Source: Diploscapter coronatus (Eukaryota; Nematoda; Chromadorea; Rhabditida; Rhabditidae). Taken from it: 64,000 nucleotides of DNA. Made by a program: the position numbers and the translations under genes. Positions 32,780 to 42,800 of this stretch are shown in pieces; position 1 is the stretch's first letter; each line of letters begins with the position of its first letter. Where the stretch lies: contig OZ038423.1 in assembly GCA_964036155.1 (NCBI GenBank), positions 806,001 to 870,000 of the forward strand, in the 5' to 3' direction. The notes beneath the pieces are model-generated. The model did no database searches, was not told the origin of the DNA, and saw only the letters and a list, made by a program, of their open reading frames with translations.

Positions 32780-35700
32780 TTATGAAGCAGTCTGAGAGGA
32801 GCGTTGGATGTGGGTGGCGCGTTCCTGAAATAAGTTTTTGAAGAATATATTGTTCTCAGAAAATGTTCCCAAGAAAAATTCCAGAAAATAAAGTTCCCAA
32901 AAAATGTTCCCACCTCTCCTTCCTTGTTGTAGAGGATGGTCTGGACGTTGGCGCCGACGCCGAAAGAGTCGTCGTGATCGAAGACCAGACTTTCGGGTGG
33001 CAGGTGAGGTCCGGAGCCACGAGCGAAGATCTAAACAAAGCAATGCTTTCTGTTGTTTTGCAACCTTATTTGGCAACGTTGGAAACCATAAACCCTCAAA
33101 CCATGTGAAATAGTGTGGGAAAAGAAACCCGTGCCTTCCAATATCCTCCCCTAGCCATACACTATTTCGCAATGGCTTTAGGGCGCTTATGGCTTCCAAA
33201 TAGCCCTTTATTTTACTTTTTGCCTTTGCTTCTGCGCCTACCTTAACGCTTTTTCCGGATCTGAGGACGAAGTCGTGCGGGAAGGTGTAGACGATTTCTC
33301 GTTTTCCGTCGATCTTTCGCTTGAGTTTCCAGTCGCCTTAAAGTCGATAAAATCAATATTTATTAATGCTCCACGATGAAACTACCGATAGGCTCTTCTT
33401 TGCTTCGGTGGGTGTTTTCGAGGATGATGAATTTGCCCTCGGGCGAGGTCTCGTGGATGGAGACGTTGCCCTTGGCGGAACGGGTGTAAGACACTCGGCT
33501 CGAGGTTTCTCCTTTGACGACGCGCATCGTCTCTGAAATACCGCCGGTCAAAAGTCCGCTATTAATGACTAATCCTCCGTATTTGAAAAATTCTAGCAAA
33601 GAAAATCTGGTAAAGTGGTCCAGTTTCCTTAGCAATGAGGTCCAAAATGACTTTATATAGGATCTTTTCTCAATTCGAGATGTTCAAATTTCAATACATA
33701 CATGCCAAAAATTGTTGTGGCAGAAAATAGTCATAAGAATTCACCACGCCCTTATTTATCGTTGCTTACGCTGGCGATTAACTGCGGGCAATTGTCAATT
33801 CTCATCGAGTCATCAATAATGCCCCTCATCAAAGCGCACCGCTCGTACACTCTTCTTCATTTGCAGACTTTTTTCGCCAATGCAATATAGCAATAACTTT
33901 GAGAAAATGTTCTCTTATCACCAGCAAACATAATCGCAATAACTTTTCCATATTTTCCAGAAAATATCATAATGTTATGACATATCATAATCGATATCGC
34001 GCCGAAGTTCCTCCATCCTACTAATGAAAAATATCGCTTACGCGAATATCCAGACTGAATTATGTGCTGCTAATTTTTATCCTTCAAAATTTATTGTATT
34101 ACAGTCAAAATCAATTTTCCTTGTGCTTGGCGTTTTATGCGAACCCATCAAATAATCGTTTTTACCAACCCGTATCAGCGACTTCGTTGATTCCAGTGGT
34201 CCTGACGACCTGCTCGACGAGTTGACGGAGTCCTGGGCCATTTCCTTCGCCCTCGAGCATCTTTCGGTAGATCGCGATTTCCGCGTCCAAGGTCTAGAAT
34301 TTTGTTATAGGTCTCAGAAAATGCAGGATTTCTTAAGGAAATTTATTCAGAGTTTCTACGATATTTTTATCAGAAAACGAGTTGATGTTTCATCAAAATC
34401 GATCGAACATCAAGAATTGGCATTTTCAATGCGGCGCTAAGTTTGTAGTCAATCGTTTTACAAAATAAAAACTTGTTATGCTCCAAAGCACTTGATCCTA
34501 ATTTAATTATGAAAATTTTCAATGTAACCTTAGTATAACTTCATTATATATACAAGAAAAGCTGAGTTATAGAAAGTGAGGAAAACAAGAAAAATATGCT
34601 AATTTTTGTATCAGCTAAGATAGCTTAGGTTAATAATAGAAGTACGGGAAAAAGTAAAGAAATGCCGAAACATAGAAATTAGCATAAAAGGTATTTTTAG
34701 TTTGAAAACTATCATCGAATTTACCTGTTTGGTGTCCAGCAGCATCTGCAACTCGACCATGAGTGCCTGACACTCCTCGCGGAGTTTGCGGATCTGCGCG
34801 TCCTTGTCGTTGAGCGCCGCCTCGTAGGAGCGCTGATCGTCTTCCAGCTGGTAGTTCAGCTCTTGGATCTGCTTCTCCAGCATCGCGTTCTGAAATGCGT
34901 GGATTTGAAGATTATGCTTCAAAGTACATCAAGTCTAATTCATGATTTTTCAAATCAGTCCATTCATCGTCGTATATTCTCTGAACCAACTAACCCTTCC
35001 TTCCAAGTCGGCCAACTTTCCTCTCAAGTCCGTAAGCTGGGTCTTGAGTCTCTTCATCTCGTCCTTGGCGTAGCCCTGCTCCATGTTCTGTCTGGCCGAG
35101 GTCGTCTGGATCTCTTGGACTCTCATCTTGTACCAGGATTCCAGGTCATTCCTGAAAATAAACCGTCAAAATCAGCATTTTTTCCAATTTGTACCTATTA
35201 GCATTCATCATCTGATCGTATTCGTTACGAATGTCTCTGATGGCGTTGGCAAGCTCGTTCTTGAAATACTCTCGGTTCTCGTTCGTGGTGTCTCTCGCTG
35301 CTAAGGCTTGGAGTTCTTTGATCTCCTAAATTTAAAAATTAATATCGACAATAATAATAATAATAAAGAAATGTCTTTTTTCTTTCTACATTTATTCTAT
35401 GATGGCTTAGTTCATAGTTGGCGGGCTTTTTGTTGGAAAATAGTATGACCCAGACATAAAACGCCCACAAGCTATGAACCCGCGAACCGCGCCAACTATC
35501 AACTAAGCCTCCCATGACTTCTTTCAAAACCCATATTTAAGCATTTCGTTCCAACCTGATCATGGACCCTCTTGATGAAGTCGATTTCCTCCAACAGGGT
35601 GGTCACCTGGTTCTGGTAGTCGATTCTGTTCAGAGTCTCCTGATCCAATTCCTAAATCCTTGGTCTTAATCTTCACGTGTCAAGTGTTTTTCCGTTACAG

Positions 35701-37435
35701 TTTTGCATCTCTGCAACTCCGCTTGGAGTCTCATGTTCTCCTTCTTCAGACGGGTGATTTCTTCTTCGAGGAGAGCGATGCGTCTTTTGAGGAGGTTGAT
35801 TTCGGCCTCGAGGTTCGAAAGTTTGACGAGCAACTCGTCGATCTTCAGGCGATCGTCCGCGCGACCGCGGGTCGCTTCTTCGAACCTTAATTGTTGTTTT
35901 AAAAGTTATTTTAAAATTAAATTTTATCTCCTACATTAAAAATTTGAATGTGAAATATTTGATGAGACATTTTTTAAATATATAATTCTATTTTTAAGAT
36001 ACTTTCCACAATAGGGTTTATGTTGCTGGTGCCCAAATTTGAGAGGTCAAAATGAGAGGGGAGAAGTGATTTTAGCCCAGTCTTTCTCCGTTTCGCGTGC
36101 TATCTCTCGATCTTTTAACCACTAAAAATAATCGTGCATCACTTTGCACGCCTCCCAGATTCGGGCATCAACGATAACAGCATATAATTTGAGTTACTAG
36201 TTTATGTGAAATATTTTGAAACGTCGAAAAAACCATACTTTTTTCGAATCTCAGTCAACTCCTCCTGGAGCTTTCTCAGCTCGCGCTCCAAACCCTCCTT
36301 ATCACGTCCGGTGTCGGACACGACCTAAAAATCCATGATTTATCCCTTCTTTCCTAGGGATTTAAATCGAACGGAACCTTCTTAGCGGTGGTCAACTCGG
36401 TTTCGTAGATGATCTTGATAGAGCTGGTGTCCTTGCCGGCACGTCCTTGGAGCATCTTCAAATCCGCCTCGAGCTTGCGGTTCTGGGCTTCGAGAAAGCG
36501 AACCTAAAATTTGTTATAATTCCTTAAAGATTAAAATTTTGCTTATTGTCAATGAACGATTGCTTGAGATGAAGTAAATGGGACGCAATTATGATGCACA
36601 AGAATTAGCACGCTGTTCGCTGCAGCAGACTTTACGCTATTGCATCATATTCAAGGAATAAGTTTTGATGGCTAATTGCGCATACGCAATACATACTTTG
36701 CATAGTCGAATTTGTGCATCATTTACTTCATCTCAAGCTATCGATCATTGACAATACGTTTCATCGTTTTTTTTCCAAATGCTATTTCATTTTTAATAAA
36801 TTTGGACTCCTCTTTGGACTTGAAATCAAAATAATGCAAAAACACAATGTTTTTAATCCCATCAACATCTTTATGGTCTAATTGATAGGTGACCTTCTCG
36901 ATGTAGGATGCGAGTTTGTCGTTGAGATCGGACATTTCCTTCTTCTCGCGTTCCCTCGCGTCTCTGATTGCAGATGCGGTACTTCCTCCATAGGGCGAAA
37001 GACCGCTAGCAACAGACGAAGATGACATTTCGGTCACAATCTTCAGCACGCGGTTGCCGGAGCCTGAACGTATATCATGGCTCAACAAAAAACGAAAACC
37101 TGCATAAAATCTAATATAGGATTATTAGAAACTAATATTATGCATTAATCAGTTGGTATTTATTCAAAACTCATCTTAAAATGATTTGATAGAAACAAAC
37201 TGCGTCAATTTGTATACGATTTGCATATGTAAGTTTCAGCAAATCTAATGATATAGCATAAAGAGAAATTACTCAACGATGACATCGAGAGGTATTTAAA
37301 TTAAAAATGATCAAATTGGCGAAATTTGATATTTTCCTTACCTGGAGTCGAATAATTGGTGGTTGTGGTATTGACCTGCCGGTTGAAGGCCGGACGCGAA
37401 GAGATGGAGCTGCGATATTCGCTCGATTCGGACAT
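32780..37435 (-). CDS. mua-6: Cytoplasmic intermediate filament protein, IFA type (MUA-6/IFA-2)
   Basis: Structural filament protein of epidermal attachment structures. Head: [20 protein letters not shown] (ATG 37435), then [20 protein letters not shown] and [19 protein letters not shown]. The rod begins [20 protein letters not shown] and runs through many heptad exons with the lamin-like long coil 1B typical of invertebrate IFs. The rod-end segment is [20 protein letters not shown], then [17 protein letters not shown]. The tail has an Ig-fold lamin-tail domain ([60 protein letters not shown]) and ends [10 protein letters not shown] at 32780. There is no CaaX box and no nuclear localisation signal, so it is not a lamin. 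The IFA class fits best; the adjacent sgk-1 points to mua-6 (ifa-2). Introns carry several unrelated inverted-repeat elements. Confidence 0.93.
33072..33205. repeat. Family-1 inverted-repeat element (mua-6 intron)
   Basis: GGCAACGTTGGAAACCATAA ... CTTATGGCTTCCAAATAGCC. Confidence 0.9.
35398..35516. repeat. Inverted-repeat element (mua-6 intron)
   Basis: ATGGCTTAGTTCATAGTTGG ... CGCCAACTATCAACTAAGCC; about 25-bp arms. Confidence 0.85.
36021..36176. repeat. Family-2 inverted-repeat element (mua-6 intron)
   Basis: TGTTGCTGGTGCCCAAATTT ... CAGATTCGGGCATCAACG. Confidence 0.88.
36545..36767. repeat. Inverted-repeat element (mua-6 intron 2)
   Basis: TATTGTCAATGAACGATTGC, CTTGAGATGAAGTAAATG ... 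CATTTACTTCATCTCAAGCT, ATCGATCATTGACAATA; arms of about 40-45 bp. Confidence 0.9.
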
Positions 37436-39859
37436 CGTTCGAGGTTCTGGAAATATTACTGATAATTTGATAAGAAAACTGAAAATCTATTCTTTATCAG
37501 AAGAAAGATATCGAACTAGATGAATAGTGATTTCACACTGATTTAGTGACGAATGTGGATTCATACAAATCAGAATATCAATTTCTACGTGATTCTCGGT
37601 AACTTCAAAACGAATCTCAATAAATTTGGTCAATTTGGACACAAATTGCAAAGAAATAACACCACTGCCTCGCAATAAACAAGCAAAAACGGAGAAAAGT
37701 TGTTCGAAACGATAAAATCAAAATAATCGCGAAATGTTAATTGCCTCCGAAAAAGTCGAGATGATTGAAAATGGGGGAGAAGGGGGTGTTTTGCCCTATC
37801 GGCTACCGGGAAGGCGACTGAAGAGTGACAGCGCCCATCTTATTTGTCTGATTTCTTCTTCTCTCTTAACATTCAACAATACCTCCTCCAGGTTAGAGAA
37901 AATGGAATAAATGAATCAGAATCACTAGGCGTGGTCTTCTCACTCAGCCTACTATTTCTCAATCGCATCTTTGGATCTCTTGAAATTCAACGATATTTCC
38001 CTATCACTGTAACCAGACCCATTAAACGGAAAGTTAGCAGCGCAAGGACATTTCGAGAAAATAGTACGGATTTCGCGAGAGAGTGAAGAGAAATTAGAAT
38101 AGAATTTCTGAGAGATACACCCATTCTCTCTCGTCAGTTGGGAGAGGAATCATAATGAATCAGTCAAAGATATTTGAATACACACCCAATCTAAAAATGC
38201 TTTGTCATAAATAGGAAAAATGGTGTTAATAAAATAATTATTGGAAAAGTAGGCTAGAATGGTAAATGTTTAATTTAAAATTGAGCATGAAGTTTTCGAT
38301 TATGTTGACTTTCTCTTTCAAATTTTATATTCTTTTATCAAATTAGAGGAAGTTTGAACAATTAAAGATTTTTAACTTGAAACCAAAAACGAATCAATTG
38401 GATGATCGCATTTATGCGCGACCTTTTATCTGGATCAAGTCAGATTTACGAAATTTCGCAAATTTTTCTACGTATCTTTGGCATCTTACAGTGACCAGTC
38501 CTATAATATAAAGTCAAAAGTCGCTCAAAGAATTAGATTTTCGCAATTTTCATCTCTACTATATTATAGATATAATGAGTAAATCGTTACTAAATTAGGT
38601 GATGAAATGCTCTAACTTGAAATAGGATGACAAAAATAACTGGACTTCCAAAATTTCTAATGGAATAACTCAATGTTGATAAATTAGTCGAACGCGCATG
38701 ATGACCTTGTTCCGATTCGAAGAGATTTGGATACGCAATTTCGAGAAGCAAATAAACGATATCGATTGATTACGTTCAAAGTAGCTAAAATAATCAAATG
38801 TCATTATATCATCAATTTACGCAATTGTTTATATGATTATGTCACGAATGAAATTTGCAACATATTAGCATAAACATAAAATTGATTGCCTGGAAGTGAA
38901 ACTATGATGATTCATAAAAATCGTGGATCCATGGATTCAAGCATATATTTCTTTGAATTTTTGCACAAATCAAATTCAAACTACTTATCCACTCGACCAG
39001 ATGACGGTCGATTAGCCTTTGTTTGATTTCAGACTTATAGGAACACGTCCCTCGGGCGCGTTAAGCTTTCCTCTTTATTTCCAGATCATTTTTGGAATCG
39101 TGAAATATCGATTTTCCTCCAATAATAATTTTATTTTTTATTGATTTTTGAAAGCGATTTTTTTCTTCTATTTGTCAATCATCGTTTATATTTTCTGTTT
39201 ACCGAGAAATATTGGCACTGCTCATTATCTTGCAAAAGCAACAGTTAACCAGTCTCATTACCAAACTCTCTTTGACTCTTTCATTCAAAAATCCTTACTA
39301 ATTCTCCACGTGCACGATTTTTGTTTTCGAATTTTCAAGAATATTGATTTTTCAGGACACAAAAATCGTCCCTTATGAATTTTGGTCTTCTTTAAAATGC
39401 GTAGGAATGCGGTACGGCGAAATCGCACGGTTCTTGATGAAGAGCAGACTAAAGACGCTGTGAAGGTTTGGATTTTAGGGCAACGACAATATTTGAATTT
39501 ATGGCTAAATCTAGGTTCTTCAAAAGTATGCTCAACAGAAGTATCGGAACTCCGTACTTGTATCCACTAATGACCTAGAGGCGGTTTCAGAGAATTTGTC
39601 TCCAATTTTAGGCAGGCGATTATCTACTAGTAGGTGAGAACATTACTCGAATAGACGGGCTTTCAATCAGAATTTTCAAAGTTCATCACTTTCTAGCAAA
39701 TCCAGGGAGCACTTTCGTCAGACGAAAATAAACCATAGGGGGTGGGTCGCAAGGGCTTTCTGACGATCGTCCTCCCTAGGTCTGCTCTCTAGTCTTTTTA
39801 GTGATCAGCGAATTGTCAAAATTCGGAGCTTGTATAGAAATTTTAATTTTGATCTTCAG
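37436..39859. other. Divergent intergenic region between mua-6 and the K2P channel
   Basis: Shared upstream region of two divergently oriented genes. It contains a family-4 hairpin at 39701-39784. A short frame at 39397 (MRRNAVRRNRTVLDEEQTKD, ending before a weak GTTTGG donor) looks exon-like but its phase does not fit the next channel exon. An exon or trans-splice acceptor may lie near 39030-39085. The true 5' exon of the channel was not found. Confidence 0.4.
39701..39784. repeat. Family-4 element, compact form
   Basis: CCAGGGAGCACTTTCGTCAG ... CTGACGATCGTCCTCCCTAG; an 84-bp hairpin lacking the long centre. Confidence 0.85.
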
Positions 39860-42800
39860 ACAACAAACTACCGACCGACATTCAACATTATTCACTTCCA
39901 AACCTTCTCCGATCTCAGATCGACCCCCATTATCTCCGGCATGCACCGCTGATTTTATCACTGACCATAGCGTCAGAGAAGAAATCAAGTAAAAATCGTC
40001 CATTTTTATTAAAAAAAAAAATAAACACACGCAGTTCTCGGACCCAGGAAACTCTCGGAACTGTCCGAAACCTTTGCTATAGGAACCTTTTCTTGCTGAG
40101 CGGTTCCTCTAGGAGGGTGTCCGAGGGTTTCGTGGATCCGGGGGCACAAAACACTCTTTAGAAGGGAGCAGAAGGAGACGTGGTGCGCCTATTTCCTCAG
40201 GATCTCCAAATACTTCTATTATTATCTAGGTCGGCAAACGTGGTTTTCATGTTTCATTTCATAGGTTGGTTTTAGGACTAAAATATCTGCTGATGACATG
40301 GATCATTCTTGGATACGGCCTTCTTGGGGGCTATCTCTTCATGATTGTCGAACTGCCAAACGAGAAGCAAGAAGAGTCTCAATTACAGGAGGCACGTAAG
40401 TTTTAGCGAGACTAAAATTTGTCAAAAATGATTTCTTGTGTGCAAATAGTTTAAAAGGCAAAAAGAATTCATTCCCCCACTAGGTCTCGAACCTAGGACC
40501 TTCGCGTTATTAGCACGACGCTCTAACCAACTGAGCTATGAGGGATTGGCAGGGAGGTCAGAGAAAGGGTACAGGAAACTCCCTTTCCCTTTTCTCCTTG
40601 CTAATATAGACGATCGAACAGACATGTCACTTTCAGGCCTGGTATAAGCATAACATCACGAATTATCTCTACCATTTTTCAAACCGCTATTTCTTATCAC
40701 TGGATGAGAATTGAGAAACTCGTCATCAGGCCCAGAGCTGTCCAGAAACAAAATCGATAGAAACAGAAACGGCCCGTATATCTTGGAAATATAAGTTAAA
40801 AATTATTTTTTTTAATTTTACATAATCTTCAACAATATACAGAAAATTCGGATTTTTGTTTTCGTGTTTCCGTGATTCTAGATATTCGAGTCGTTTCTGT
40901 CCATTTCTATCCACAGCAGAGCCGTCCAGAAATGGGTTTTTAGAATTTCGGAAAGCAGAAATAGAAACAGAAATGGGCAAAAATCAACCGAAAACAGAAC
41001 ATAAACAAAACTTCTAGACGGTCCTGATTCACAGAAAACAGGATGACAAAAACGAGCAGAAACGACTCGAATATCTAGAATCACGGAAACACGGAAACAA
41101 AAATCCGAATTTTCTATATATTGTTGAAGATTATGTAAGATTCGAAAAAATAATTTTTAACTTATATTTTCCAAGATATAGGGCCGTTTCTGTTTCTATC
41201 GATTTTGTTTCTGGACAGTCCTGGTCTAGCCTGAAAATGGCATGTCTGCGGTCGAACCTTGCATATCAAAATTCATCTATCTAAAACAGACTTGGGACTT
41301 GTGTTGAAAGTTGGCCACCGCACGCGCAGTTGCGGTGGAAAATTCCCAAGTTTGATCTAAAATTTGTCAAAAATGATTTCTTGTGCACAAATAGTTCATA
41401 AAAAAAAAGGCAAAAAGGATTCATTCCCCCACTAGGTCTCGAACCTAGGACCTTCGCGTTATTAGCACGACGCTCTAACCAACTGAGCTATGAGGGATTG
41501 GCAGGGGGGTCAGAGAAAGGGTACAGGAAATTTCCTCCCTTGCTAATATTAGACGATGAGAGAGAAGAGAAATAGCTCGTAGTATTGATTCACGGAGTTA
41601 GATGGGAGTAAGAAGAGAGGAAAAACGTGTGCAAGATTGCGAAAATAGGACCATATGAAAAAGGAAAAGAAGAGCCTGAAACTGCAAGAAAAGAGGGAAA
41701 TAGGTTTTCAAAGATAAAACCTTAAAAATATATATCTATTTTAGATTACTTTTTTCATATAAAATTGCGAAATAGCTCACCAAAAAGAAGCTGAAAAAAG
41801 AAAGATAATTTTCTAAATTCGATTTTCAGAAATAAACTAATTCAAAAAATTTAGACAACCAAATTAGCGGCCTCAAAATATGCGACGATTTTATCGAAAC
41901 AAATAGTTGAACACAACTGTTCTTACTCGGTATTCCTTGAAATTTGAAAAAAGAAAATTCTTATATTTAGAAAGAATATTATCGAGAAAAATGCGATAAG
42001 GTTATCACTGAAACATTGAGGATGTTTCACAATGAATTAACAAACGATGTTAATGCACCTTGGAAATGGAATTATTGGAACGCGGTATTCTATGCAGCGA
42101 CAATATTTACTACAATCGGTAAAAATGATTCCTGGAACCTGAATTTCTTGAGCTTCTCACAATCTCTCCGTTTTCCACACTCTCGCCTCTGCTGACCAAG
42201 TGCAGAACGAAAAAATGCGAGTATACCCTCATGGTAGTGGATAAAGAGTTAGATTTTTGCCCTTTATTGACTGATAATCTAGAGATTTCTAGTTGAGAGA
42301 GCGTAGAGAGGCTCGAAAAAGTACGAGTTTCTAGGAAAACCAGGATAAGAATAGAATATTTTATTCTTTTAAATCATAGGCTAACCTTTACTCGTCGAAA
42401 TTGATATTGGAATATCGGAGTTATCATTGATTTTTTCCCTGAAACATACCATATCTTGATTTGCAATCATTACCCTTAAGAAGAGCGATTGTATTCCATT
42501 TTTGAACTTATATTTTTCTTAGGTTATGGAAATTTGACCTGTAAAACCACATATGGTCGGCTGATAACGATAGTCTATGGCACGATAGGCATCCCTTTGA
42601 TGTTATTAGCCCTGAAAATCATCGGTGAAGGCATTTTGGTCTACTTTCAGAAGGCATGGAACAATTTTAAAAGGTAAAAATTGATGGATTTTCATTAAAA
42701 ATCTATCAAAACTCAGAAAAATGCGCCATTTCAAGCGATGTTGGGTTAGGTCTTGGAAAATGCGCAGGACTAATACTATAGAATCCGTTTCAACCATGGA

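Noticed and set aside
32780..37435. Nuclear lamin (lmn-1)
   Set aside because: The long coil 1B and lamin-tail domain fit, but there is no CaaX box and no nuclear localisation signal, and the C-terminus [10 protein letters not shown] and head are those of IFA-type cytoplasmic filaments.
39148..39378. Signal-peptide-like plus-strand frame (KAIFFFYLSIIVYIF)
   Set aside because: It starts at a TTG, not an ATG, within an AT-rich stretch; no splice or homology support.
39397..39468. MRRNAVRRNRTVLDEEQTKD as first exon of the K2P channel
   Set aside because: The donor is weak (GTTTGG) and its phase 0 does not match the phase required by the exon at 39860; mentioned only as a possibility.
40726..40980. 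84-codon minus-strand open frame between the tRNAs
   Set aside because: It lies wholly within the arm and spacer of the foldback element; no protein family resemblance.
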